Assembly: GCF_932526225.1 (NCBI RefSeq)
Contig: NC_064042.1
Coordinates: forward strand, 11,977,040 to 12,041,039
Length of the DNA: 64,000 bases
DNA from: Nematostella vectensis
Taxonomy: Eukaryota > Cnidaria > Anthozoa > Actiniaria > Edwardsiidae
Direction: 5' to 3'
Both the position numbers and the translations under genes were made by a program. The notes below the pieces were generated by a model. The model saw only the letters and a program-made list of their open reading frames with translations, was not told the origin of the DNA and made no database searches. Below are positions 19,649 through 32,023 of the stretch, one piece after another. Numbering within the stretch: position 1 is the first letter of the stretch; the number at the start of each line of letters is the position of its first letter.

Positions 19649-20437
19649 AAGGTTCCCACACGTTACCACCCAAGGGGGGGCAGCCACCCTGTTATAGTTA
19701 GCGCTAGGCGCTAGGCTCCCCCTTGCTCCCCCCAGCGCCTAGCGCTACCGAAAACGGGCCCCGCCGCCATCCCCTTAAAGCAAATGCTTTAAGCGACCCC
19801 TATAACACACCCCTCTCCCACGAGGCCCCCAGACGGTATACCCTAGGCCTTGGGTATGCCCTAGGGCATACGAAAAACGGGCTGGGGGGGCGCGGCGAGC
19901 CGGGCGGCGGGGGCCTACATACACAGTTGCCCCAGTTGTTTATGTACGTGAAACCCTATCTGCTTCCCCAGACGGTATACCCCAGGCCACGGAAAACGGG
20001 CTGGGGGCGCGGCGAGCCGGGTGGGGGGGGCCAGTCGGGTTTCTCTGAAATCACCCAGTCCGGACGCGCCCGGCCTACGCACACAGTTGCCCAAAAAAGT
20101 TGTGTACGTGGGACGCGCCCAGCCTACACACACAGTTGCCCCAGTTGTTTATGTACGTGAAACCCTATCTGCTTCCCCAGACGGAATACCCAAGGCCACG
20201 GAAGACGGGCTGGGAGGCGCGGTGGGCCGGGCGGCGGGTGCCAGTCGGGTTTCACTCAAATCACCCAGTCCCCCCCTAGGGGGTTCAGACGCCCAGGAAT
20301 TTCCAGAGGGGAGGGGGGTTAAAATGCCCTTTTTCCTTTAACAGTTACTGTATTTATCTTTTTCCTGGGGGTTGGAAATTCTAGAGGGGTGGGGTCATAC
20401 CTCCGACCCCCTCAATAGGGGGAGATGGATATTTTCT
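19649..20437 (-). repeat. right terminal inverted repeat, expanded by internal duplications
   Basis: 19649-19915 mirrors the left repeat closely, including GTATGCCCTAGGGCATAC at 19854-19871. From 19916 on it is expanded: a ~60-bp block starting TACATACACAGTTGCCCC appears at 19916 and again near 20126, with a partial one at 20080, each followed by CCAGACGG and GC-rich text. The true terminus returns at 20411-20437 (CAATAGGGGG...TTTTCTGG). The right end is thus about 450 bp longer than the left. Open frames here are repeat translations. Confidence 0.8.
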
Positions 20438-20774
20438 GGAACTACACATTTTTCGGAGAAGCATAAAAATATTTTTTTCCCGAAACTAATGACCTTCAGA
20501 CCTCCGTGTCTCTCAAGAAAAACACACTAAAAGTATACAGTAATAAGTAATACAGTAATCTCCAAAAATTTCATCGTAGAGATTCTTCGCGCAAAAACAA
20601 AACGGTTCACAAACAAGAAAACGGAAAAAAGAGCTTTTATCTACACTCAAGACTGTTGATTTTTGAACTTCATTTCAATCAGGACGGCGCATAAACGCTT
20701 ATTTAATCAGATCGAGATGATGCACAACACTTTATTTTATCAAATCAATCTCGATATAAAGTACTGTTCTTCGA
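20438..20774. other. flank of the viral element, no gene seen
   Basis: Composition changes abruptly back to AT-rich host DNA. No features recognised. Confidence 0.5.
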
Positions 20775-20868
20775 CCTTTTGATTAGCCTACGTGCTGACT
20801 CGCGAAATCCTCTCGTAGCTACGAGAGGATTTCGCGAGTCAGCGGCTACACGTAGGCTACCTTTTGAT
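20775..20868. mobile_element. 76-bp palindromic MITE with 9-bp target duplication
   Basis: 20784-20859 is an almost perfect palindrome without loop: TAGCCTACGTGCTGACTCGC on the left pairs with the right end ...CACGTAGGCTA, centre near 20819/20820, with only a few mismatches. It is flanked by identical 9-bp direct repeats CCTTTTGAT (20775-20783 and 20860-20868). The 9-bp duplication fits Mutator-like elements. Confidence 0.85.
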
Positions 20869-23126
20869 AAAAACAAAAGGTTTGTTCATTACAAATAGTT
20901 GGCGGTCATTTTGTGTTTTCAGAATCACATACCTCTTATGTCACATCGACATTCATTAAAAAGTATGAAATCGACCATCAAATAACACACTAAGTCCAAG
21001 AAAGCCAACATAGCGAGAATTCACGATCCACACACTTATTCACAAAACCCAACACATGAACGTGCGAACTGGCATGGTTTGAATTTGGTTGTCCGATTCC
21101 CGCCAAAATCATCATACACAGGGCTCCCAACACGGATATAGTTTACGACGACGTATACTATTCCCCTAAAGCACCAGGAAGCCCAATACATGGAAGGATT
21201 GAAATGCACCTTAAAAAGTTTTGTACAACAAAGTATTGCGTTTCGTGAATATTTCACAGGTAACCACTAGTAATAATTAAAGTGAGTAAGGAGCAATCCT
21301 TACTGCTTGTCAAATTTCCAAATACGTTAATTTGTCAAAGGTAAATAAACTCTTGGCACCTTTCATAGACTTATATTAGTGTATTTTATTGCGGTTTGTC
21401 TGGAAAATATTGAAAGAAAACATGATGAACAGCAAGGGACGTGTTATTTACTAGATTACATGCTTTTTATCGGGAGATAATTTTTTTATGTAATTATTTT
21501 CGCCTACTTTATTTTTTCGGCTCAGTCTTTTCATGCCTTTAGGTTTCCAGACATGATTTTCTGCTAGAAAAACGTTTTATACAAGCCAATATCAAGCAGG
21601 AGCAACACGAGTTTGTGTATGTCAGTAGTTTTCGGATGCTATTTGAATAGGAATAAAATACGTCAGTGTATAAGGCATGTTTCCGCTGGCCTTGTCGGGG
21701 GTGGTTTTAATTATACATAACCGATTTAAAAGAGATTGGACTCTTTCCAGCATAACTTTGATGGGCTTTCTACGTTTTTATGTCTTCCGCGATTTATTTC
21801 AATTGCATAGACTCGATAAGAATGTAATCTATTTTTTCTGAATTAATTTCCTTCACCAAAAAACTGTTTACGTATTTAACGAGCTACCTGGCTTTGTGCC
21901 TGAATGATAAAATTTATTATTCAGAAATTAACAATATAATAGTACAACGCTTTATGTTGAATTATGTGCTCCATTACACTCTTTTTTTATTAGAATCGTT
22001 TTTTATATGAACGTCCAGGCTGAGATTTCACCAAATTTTAAAAACATGCTAAGAACATCCCGAGGCTCGGATAGCAGCAACATATTGCTTCTTTAGTCTT
22101 TGTGTTCTAAAATGCAGTGTTAAATTGTGTTCATTAATAACAACCTTAAATATTATATTGCTATTTATCATTTGTCATATTTATATTTTGTCATATTTAT
22201 ATTTATCATATGTAATTCTCCTCCTAACAATTCTATTGTATAAGCACTAAAATTTAAGAACATCGTTGAGAACATTTTGTGCGTTAAAATAAAAATAAGA
22301 ACGGCCCAGCCCCAACAACTGAAAATAAGGCGTTCTTATAAAAAATAAGAGTGTAAAGAGTTTGGATTTCGATAATTTAATAAATAACAAGATTTTGGAA
22401 TTTGATTTTGACTGAGAGCTTAAAAGGGCAGCGAATATTAAAGATAAAACTCTCTTAAAGATTTTACCCGTGGTAAGGACTACGGTAAAAACAATTTCCC
22501 TAAAAAAGACTAATAAGCTAGGGAAATCCAAAGGAAATAATATAATCGACTTAAATGGAGAAGAGCTGTCATGAATTTGCCATAATATTCGAAGAGTACT
22601 TCCAGAATTATGAAATCGCCTGTCATAGTTTGATAAATATTTGTGTAGGAGCATATCTGGCTAAATTAATCATCAGCTTTCCTCTCCGCTATTAGCCAAA
22701 ATACTATTTGCTGCGTTGGCTTTTTCTGCCCTGCTTCCGGAAATTTAGAGCGTACAAAAAAAGAGCCTTGTCTATTTGCCATATCTTTTCCGGCAATATC
22801 TAGGCTGCAAATAATGAATTGGATTTTGGTGTTTCTTTTAGACAGTGACACTCCGTGAAGTCCGTCATAGCGTGCAGTCCATTCCGTGCCAAAGATACCT
22901 CTTTCCACCTGTCGTGGTTTTGGGAGCCAAGCGCGCGACTGACGCTAATACACATTGCAGAGTTGTTTTTCAATGTAGCGGAAAATATTGAAACTAGCTC
23001 CGTACGGAATAATTTAATATCTCGTCTATCGGATGGCGGTTTCGTCAAAGAACAGTTCAAATTTATGGTCTAAGCGTGCAAGAAATGAGAAGAACTTTGT
23101 GAAGTGAGGGAAAAACTACGCAAACA
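20869..23126. other. AT-rich intergenic DNA with one dispersed repeat
   Basis: No gene recognised; a 135-codon minus frame (22654-22247) is low-complexity and overlaps no domain I know. 21985-22080 (GAACGTCCAGGCTGAGATTT...CATGCTAAGAACATCCCGAG) is a copy of a repeat also found inverted at 38715-38840. Confidence 0.5.
21985..22080 (+). repeat. dispersed repeat, copy 1
   Basis: Shares CGTCCAGGCTGAGATTT, AACATGCTAAGAACAT and GATAGCAGC blocks with the reverse complement of 38715-38840. Class unknown. Confidence 0.65.
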
Positions 23127-26100
23127 ATGGAGAGAAACCCTCGCGTCGAGTCGACATATTTACCGGGAAATTCTAATACACTAAACCACGTCCGGACACT
23201 CGGTATTTTCTACGCAGTCTGCGTGGTTGTGTGTTCATTGCCGTTTCATGCGAGAGGTTGGTAATGTTTTTTTTACTTATTTTTCGCTATGTATAATCCC
23301 TCTTGTTTGCTTTTCTATTTACCTTAGTCCCGCTTTTAATATCTCACGACGTCTGAAATTCTATGAATTTGAAAAAAATATAAATAAACTGCAATAAACG
23401 GTGCCATCGTTAGCCATTTCTAAGTATTCAATCAAAATTCAAAGTGATATTTTTTTATGCGTGCAACTCTTATAAATTTTAAGCTTATTGCGATGATTGC
23501 CTTATGCAGTTCGGATTCAATTTTGACAATTCCATATAGAATAGAGCAATTCCCCCTACAACACTTTACCCTACTATAAAAAGCACGCACACAATTCTGT
23601 GCTTGCATCAACAAGTACTGTTGACGCGTCTAGGTTAAAATGAATTTTTTAAGCTGGTACATCTATTTGTACATTATTTTTTGTTGTATTTATTAGGGCC
23701 CTTGACGCTAACCAAATCGGCGATTTGCCGATAAGTAGGCCAATATTTTATGTCTTATCTGTTCTAGTTAACAATCCAAAACAAGCAAAATACAGTAAAA
23801 AAAAAGTAATATATTCCACTGCACCATATTTAAAAGGACCGGCTGTTGTTGAAAATCGGAATAAATCTGCAGGAGACTTTTCATGGGTAAATATCACCGC
23901 CACACGAACTACCACAAATGCTAAAATCTAGTTACGTGATCAGATCTCAAGTCAATCAAAGAGGAATATTTCCTCCAAGTGCATTATTCCGGATTGAATC
24001 GTTCACTCATAGCCACCTTTTATGTTAATAGTCTTGCAACAAAAGGCAGAATTGAGCGCGGGCCTCTTATGACATATTTTGATCTAAAATGAAAACATGA
24101 ATTGTTATTCGCTAATGGAATGCTTTTCTTCAAATATTGTCTTTCATTTTGTCATAAAAGATGCCTTTTCGAATTTTCGAATAAATACGTCAAGATGATT
24201 CAAGATTCAATTTTATTTTTTCTCATTTATTTGTATTTCTAGACAATTTTGAAATTCAAAATTGAATATCCGGTTTTAGCTTTAACCACCTAAAATAGCG
24301 CAATTTGGGAGCCAGTGTTCTCGAAATTATTAATGCGGACTATTCATTTAAAAAACAAACAAAAGTCTTCAGGGATTTCATTACATTTATGACAAACTCA
24401 AAAGAATTGTTTGCAGGGAATATTTCATTATATTTTTCATTTGCATCCGTGGGCAGAAGTGTTCACTTTTTATCTTCTTTATTTTGACATTAGGGAAAAA
24501 ATGGTTTTTCAATCGATTTCTAGAGTTTCGGATGTGTGGGGTTTAGTTCCATTGTCTTTGAAGATAACCCATGGAATATTCGCTCTTTTTTTGCAATCAA
24601 TTTCTTTAATACTAGGTAATGAAGTAATAATTTTCGCCGAACAAATCAATGTTGCTAAGGGGCTAAAAACTAAAACAAAACTTATACGGGATTACAAAAT
24701 TATCATTTGTCCCACACCCTTTCTGTATTTTAGAAATGCCTGTATTCCAAACTAAAAAATATTGTTGTTGTGAATGTTGTTAATTGTTGTTGATATGTTG
24801 GTGTAGCTGTAGTGATTCATGGATTTCGTTTGTTTTATACTGGCCGTTTGACACGAGTTATCAAGTGGACGACTTGCTTGCTAACGACAAAACATTAATG
24901 GCTTTGATTATATTCTTGTCCTTCTTCTTCATCGCCGCTTTTTTCTCTTTCTTTAACTTCTTATTTTCCTCTGTTTTCTTCTTTTCCTGTTCCTTCTGAC
25001 TATATTTTTATTCCTATCACTCTCTTCTTCTTTTATTTCTTAATCTTCGTCATCTTCCTTTTTTTGCGCATTCAGATTTTCATCATCCTCTTTTTTTCTT
25101 CTTCTTCTTTCCTTGTTGTTTCTCCATTTCTTTTTCGTGCTGTTTACCCTTTTTCTTTTTCTTCTTTTCTTGCTTCTTCCTCTTGCTTCTCCTTCTTGCT
25201 TCTTCTTCTTCTTTTTCTCTATTTGTCGCCTTTTTTCCGTTCTTCTTCATTCGACTTTTTCTCCAATTTGTTCTTCTTTGCTTTTTTCTTTATTTGTCGC
25301 CTTTTTTCGTTTTTCTTTATTCGTCTTTTCCCCCTTTCTTTTTCTCTGTTTTTTCTTCTTTATTTGTCGCCTTTTCTCGTTTTTCTTTATTCGTCTTTCC
25401 CCTCATTCTTCCTCTCTGTTTTTTTTTTCTTATCTTGATCAGGTCCATCAAGCCATCAAAGGAGGACTATAACAATTCGCTCGTTAACAGAATTTACCAG
25501 ACCAATCACTCCACTTTACATAGAACGGCCATGCACCAAAACCAATCTAATCAAAGAGCTCTTAATATCAAAGTTCGCTATGGCTTATGCGGCTTGAAAG
25601 AATTTTACTGCTTATTCTTTTGTGTAGAAAATTCAACAAATGAGCTACTGCATGCACCATATAAACTATCTTGTTTATCTAGTCACTTGATGGGTATTGA
25701 AGAATAGACATTGTTTAGTCTACACTAAAGAAAGTACGCGACAACATCTATTCTTGCGGCTAGGGCATCACTTATGAAAATAAATTTTTTTCTTGGTCTG
25801 ATTGTGTCTGAAAGACTGCTTAAGGGCGATCATACAAACCACCTTTAATGGACCCTTAAACACACGAGCAAATATAGAATCGCTCTTTACATTAATGACA
25901 TTCACGGGAAAACTGTGGATTTGGAGTTACACCAATTATTAAACAATATTGTCATCGTTTTCATGTTGTCTTTATCTTATTGTTAATCACACCATGCATA
26001 TGACCCTTAAGATCTAAATATAGACAAAAAGTATTTATCAATTGGACTCGACTAATTGTCTATAGCTTGGAGGTGTTATAGGCGAGTTATACCGGCCAGT

Positions 26101-28649
26101 TTAAAACCTTCACATTAGAATACTTATGCAAATGCGATAAATAGAGTTGCGTCTTTTGTGATTAGATTTTTTGACACATGGGGAAGAGTGCTAAGATGGA
26201 TGTGTTTTGTTGCTTTTGTGCTGTCGGCAGCGCTTCATTCGCAACATTCTGCCACCTACTGTGAACAACCGCTAAAAATAACTTTTCATTAGAGGAAGAT
26301 ATATATTCACACTACCGCAACCTTTGAACATTACAATTGGCCTTTTCCCAAAGAATGGGCTAGTCAATTCCTCGCTCTTTTATTCAAATACCACAGGACT
26401 CCAATGATCGAAAAAAGGTCAATGCGAAAAAGTTGATATCTCATTTGATTTACAGGCGAACTACAATACCGTGCAGATATTTTTGCCGTTTCACCACCAG
26501 ACGAAGCGTTCGTGAAAACTGGCGCATCAGTCACATTCAAATGGAAGCTCCCGGTAACGCAAAAGCACTTCCGTCACTTACTAAACGTTACATTTGGCCG
26601 CGGTACACCGGATCAGCCCATGGAACCTTTAATAACAGTCAACTTCTCTCCGAAAGGAACAAACAAGTCGGTGCACTTGGTGTACAATGTGTCAGGGAGA
26701 TACCGAGGAAGATTACGGTGGGCGGGGCGAGCTGGGAGGGTAGCATTTGAGTTGAGGAATGTGACAAGTGAAGACACTGGTAGATATGCTATGGTGGCAG
26801 CGGCACAGACCTCGAGGGTCTTGATAGTCGATAACGTCGGGCTGGTAGTGAATTGTAAGTACTTTAAAAAGGGCCAATAAGTGACTTGCACCAAGAAGTC
26901 ACATGACGTTTAAGTGGCAAATTCAGGACAATATAAACAGTGAAATAGCTGTGTCTTCAGAAAGCGACGGAAAAATTACATCTTAAAATAGAGATGAGCT
27001 TTTTATGACAAAGAACTTTCTGGCTGATTCGTAATTTTCCCCGAAAAATAAACCATGAACCTATATCTACGTAACATGAAAGTTCACAGTATTTTAATTA
27101 TATTTAAACTCTTACTGAACAGCAATAATTGTCCACTGAAACGTTAAATACATTTATGTTTACAGACCCACCGAGGCTTCGCAATCCCTTATCTTCGATG
27201 AAACAAGTGCGTCTTCCAGAAGGCGAGTCTGTCGACATTTTGTGTGATGTCAAGAGCTGCCCACGTGCTCGAGTGATGTGGTCACGTGATGGTCTCGTGC
27301 TGCAGAACCAAACCAGGCGCCATGCGCTGTCGCTCAGACGCGTGGAACTATCACATACGGGGATTTACGAGTGTGATGCAGCCAATGAGCTTGGGAGTGT
27401 GCGGAACAAGGTGTTGGTAATAGTGACGTCATGCCCCGAGCCTGCCAGTCAGCCCAGTCATGGTAAGGCACAGTCTGGATGTATTCATTTCCCATTTTTT
27501 CTGTTTTTCATTTTTCTTTCTTTCCTTTTTTTCTTTTATTTGTTCCTTTTTTCCCCTTTCTGTTTACAATTTATTTGGAGGACTTCTGCGTCACACGATC
27601 GTCGGATGATCGGACGGTTTCTTTACCAGTTTTACTACTTTCTTTTTAGTTTTTCTGTTCTATCTTTTTCTCTCCTCCCTTTTTGCTTTTGTTTTCTACA
27701 TGTTTGTCTTCCTCCTCCTTTTTCTCTTGTTCTTTTTATTCATTTTCTCCTCGTTGTCCTCTTAGTTCTCTAGTTTTCCCACACCTTTCTTACATCATTT
27801 TATTTCTCTATTCATCACTCCACCTTTCCTGTTGAATAAAGTCCATTGTTTCTCTTTGTCTCTACAGCTGCGTCAAGTACTGGTCATAGTCCCAGTACCC
27901 TGATTTCCATGGTTGCCCCTGCGGCAGTTTTCTTCGTTATCCTCGCTGCTTATTGCTTTTTTAAATGCTCTAATCGACAACAGCAACAGCACCCAATACA
28001 GTGAGTGTAGAATTTATTATTTAAAATTTGGCCAAGAAATTCATTGAACGAAGAATTCTCGGGTCTATTTTGATCACGCGACACAAAAAGACCAATGGAA
28101 TTTTTACTTTAAAACAATAAGTGAAGTTTAGAAGCAAACTAGCAGCTATTATATATAATCAACTTCGAAATGTAAGTTGATTATACTATACAATCAAAAT
28201 AACCTTCAAAGAATTTTACAGCCGAAATGTTTGATTGTTTCCTACGAGCAATTCCCGCCTTGGATTCTTGGAGGTCGGCTATTAATGGCTCGTACTCGTT
28301 TTCGTATGTTCATTTCACACAAAGTTAGAATAAGCAGACGCGGATCCAAGGATTGGCCGAGGGGGGGGGGGACGCAGTCATATGAATCATATGGAAAAAA
28401 CATAGTATTTTAAGATTCCATCATAAGAAATGACCACTTTTTGGCCGCTTAGGGGGGGAAGGGGGTGCGTGTCTCCCAACCCCTTGTGATAACAAAGGAT
28501 TGGGACCCTCCTGACTACTATATATGCTATCTTCCAGGAAAAGCCAATCGTCCTACAGAATTTCCAAGAGTTCTTCAACCACTGACGAGCAAACTGCAAA
28601 CCTTCTTGGGGAATGGTCCCAGTTTACCGACCGAGGGGAGAAGATCTGA
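23127..28649 (+). CDS. two-Ig-domain type I membrane protein
   Basis: Five exons: 23127-23256, 26456-26854, 27166-27462, 27868-28000, 28538-28649. Phases 1/1/1/2 close to 357 codons (356 aa). Exon 1 encodes a signal-anchor-like peptide (GIFYAVCVVVCSLPFHA). Exon 2 is an Ig domain with FKWKL and an E-D-T-G-R-Y turn but no canonical disulfide Cys. Exon 3 is an I-set-like domain with ILCDV, MWSRDG and TGIYECDAANELG, plus an extra Cys pair region KSCPRA. Exon 4 has a TM helix (MVAPAAVFFVILAAYCFF). Exon 5 is a ~38-residue Ser-rich cytoplasmic tail (SSYRISKSSSTTDEQ) without a clear ITIM. It is likely a cell-surface adhesion or recognition receptor. The exon 1 donor (GTTGGT) is weak but is the one that fits the phase. 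Confidence 0.75.
24900..25440. repeat. polypyrimidine (CTT/TTC)-rich low-complexity tract
   Basis: About 540 bp of almost pure pyrimidine on the plus strand inside intron 1 of the Ig gene. The Phe/Ser/Leu-rich open frames here (for example 25064-25438 and 25183-25707) are artefacts. Confidence 0.9.
28340..28465 (+). repeat. dispersed poly-G repeat copy
   Basis: Starts ACGCGGATCCAAGGATTGGC, has two G tracts (28363-28371 and 28451-28457) and the AAGATTCCATCATAAGAAATGA block that matches 2196-2276 and 565-640. It lies in the last intron of the Ig gene. Confidence 0.6.
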
Positions 28650-30070
28650 CCATCATTCATACCCAAAATACCTAACTAAATATAAACTATATGTGTTGCT
28701 GGAAACACAATATTCACGTGGATTATTTTACTATCGAGATCGCAGCACGTAGACAATGACTTTATTAGGAAACATGGATTCCACAAAATCTGTTGATTGT
28801 AGCCAATACGTTGCAAAGGCACGACATGATGCTTGCATCGAACAGAGTCGAGAATAAACTGTTAGAGCCTGATGTAACAGCTGTTCTCGGAGACAACTGC
28901 TTTGAAAGGCTTAAAGAGATGTTACCAAAAGCAGTTATCATAAGACGGTGATTCCACCTAAACTACAAAAAAAGGAAAGGTTGGCCAACAATTTCGCATC
29001 AGCTCCCAACATGGTTTTACAGACATTGCCAGTATTCTTTGTCATCAATAGGGCTTAAAAGAACCGAATTTTAATTAATATGTGACTTTACGATTGGCAT
29101 CGCAATGGTATTAAACAAAATATTATACCCGGGCCGTAGCATGAGGTGGGGCACTGGGGGCGCGTGTCCCCTCCCCCCAATATTTTCAAAAATATAAGGA
29201 AGTGACCATTAGGGGTGTGATTGTGGCCCTAACATTTTCTTAATGTTTCTGTATTGTGGCCTCCCAATATTTCGAGGCCTGCTGCGGCCCTGTATTAAAC
29301 TAGGAAAACACCTTATGCTTTTTGCTTTGCTTATATTATCAGAAATCGCTGCGATATTTGGGATACATATTGCGCATTACACGGGGCAAGCTTGATAACC
29401 AAATTTAACAAAAAATACAATATATATTATTATAATAATATAATATATATTATTTCTTAAGAGAACAGAAATATCACCAGTATAATTTTGATATACTATT
29501 CACGAGCTGTATATTAAGCTACATTGGATGGTATTTTATTTATTTTGTTTTTTACTGTAGCAAAATGTTCCTTTGCACAATTTGGTAAAAAACAAGAGCT
29601 CAATAAGTTAGTTATGACGCTATATGAAAGAACGCTTTTCAATTCTCAATTGCTTATTCATTTATTCTTTTCCAAGCGAACGTATTATATATCATATTAA
29701 TTGCATATTTATTGATTATCTCTTTTCACTTGCTATAACTTTTATAATAAAAACTGCTGAGGCGAGAGAGTCAAAAAAACTTCAGTGACGGTGATGTTTG
29801 ATTTTCATATTGAAACTTAACCACTCTGGAGCCAGCTTTGGTAAAGATCTGTGAAAAATCTTTCAGGGCCGAATCAAATGATACGGAAAAAAAGACTTTT
29901 CGGGTTTGTAGATAGGTTTTTATGATATGAAATGAAAACATGACCTAAATGAGAATAAGACGTCCCGCCAAAAAGCAAGACCTAGTTAGAATTTGGGAAT
30001 GATGAACGACAGTGTAGTACATTTTACAATTAAATAATGAGATATCAACATTGAAATACAAATTGTTTTA
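28650..30070. other. 3-prime flank of the Ig gene, no gene seen
   Basis: AT-rich, with a short AT palindromic region near 29420-29455 and no recognised coding sequence. Confidence 0.5.
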
Positions 30071-30077
30071 TAATTGT

Positions 30078-30855
30078 TGATTTTACCCCTGTACACTTAG
30101 TGTGCTACCTCTGTACACTTAGTGTGTTACCCCTGTACACTTAGTGTGTTATCCCTGTACACTTAGTGTGCTACCCCTGTACACTTAGTGTGCTACCCGT
30201 GTACACTTAGTGTGCTACCCCTGTACACTTAGCGTGTTACCCCTGTACACTTAGTGTGCTACCCCTGTACACTTAGTGTGTTACCCCTGTACACTTAATG
30301 TGCTACCCCTGTACACTTAGTGTGTTACCCCTGTACACTGAGTGTGTTACCCCTGTACACTTAGTGTGTTACCCCTGTACACTTAGTGTGTTATCCCTGT
30401 ACACTTAGTGTGCTACCCCTGTACACTAAGTGTGTTACCCCTGTACACTAAGTGTGTTACCCCTGTACACTAAGTGTGTTACCCCTGTACACTTAGTGTG
30501 TTACCCCTGTACACTTAGTGTGTTACCCCTGTACACTTAGTGTGTTATCCCTGTACACTTAGTGTGTTACCCCTGTACACTTAGTGTGCTACCCCTGTCC
30601 ACTTAGTGTGCTACCCGTGTACACTTAGTGTGCTACCCCTGTACACTTAGTGTGCTACCCCTGTACACTTAGTGTGTTACCCCTGTACACTTAGTGTGCT
30701 ACCCCTGTACACTTAGTGTGTACCCCTGTACACTTAGTGTGCTACCCCTGTACACTTGTGTGCTACCCCTATACACTTAGTGTGCTACCCCTGTACACTT
30801 AGTGTGTTACCCCTGTACACTTAGTGTATTACCACTGTACACTTGGTGTGTTACC
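30078..30855. repeat. 22-bp minisatellite with near-palindromic core
   Basis: About 35 tandem units of ACCCCTGTACACTTAGTGTGYT. The core ACACTTAGTGT is a near-perfect palindrome, and in three adjacent units (30425-30480) it becomes the perfect ACACTAAGTGT. Units alternate between GCTAC, GTTAC and GTTAT at the junction. Confidence 0.95.
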
Positions 30856-30867
30856 CTTGATTGTCGT

Positions 30868-30945
30868 GTTCGTGAACCAGGAATAAATACAATACACCAA
30901 AGACTGGTATTCGACTCTGCCAAACCAAATTTTCGTCTTTAATAA
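30868..30945 (+). repeat. dispersed repeat, pair with 50371-50449
   Basis: ATACAATACACCAAAGACTGG and CGACTCTGCCAAA blocks match the reverse complement of 50371-50449. Class unknown. Confidence 0.65.
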
Positions 30946-31800
<855 letters not shown>

Positions 31801-32023
31801 GTTTTATTAAGCACCTCTGTTCTTCCATGGGGCTCTACACATACCTTGTTTTGAATTAATTTGAATACTTTTGTTATTCAAATAAGTATTTTTAATAATA
31901 TGTACCATTACATAATCATTCCGTGTGCGCCGTCATATAGTCGTAATCATAATTTACCACGCAGTTATATACGTGCTGAGTCTAATTATCTCGTTGCTAA
32001 ACTCGAGGGCAAGACTAGATATT

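Larger units (their letters stand above)
8503..20437. mobile_element. Polinton-like virus (Maverick-type) integrated element
   Basis: A GC-rich block of about 11.9 kb in AT-rich DNA, bounded by inverted termini CCAGAAAATATCCAT (8503) and ATGGATATTTTCTGG (ends 20437). Inside are a retrovirus-type integrase, double jelly-roll capsid protein, HerA/FtsK-type packaging ATPase, several virion-type membrane proteins and an SF1 helicase with an HNH-like tail. These genes define a Polinton-like virus/Maverick. No protein-primed DNA polymerase B and no adenain-type protease were found. Many frames are broken by stops and frameshifts, so this copy is probably not functional. No clear 5-6 bp target duplication is visible (TTCAAG on the left, AACTAC on the right). 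Confidence 0.92.

Noticed and set aside
22247..22654. 135-codon minus frame
   Set aside because: Low-complexity Leu/Phe/Ser/Lys composition in AT-rich DNA with no motif or exon boundary.
25064..25707. Phe/Ser/Leu-rich plus frames
   Set aside because: Translations of a polypyrimidine tract in an intron.
30078..30855. CRISPR-like array
   Set aside because: Units are contiguous 22-bp repeats without unique spacers; a eukaryotic minisatellite.
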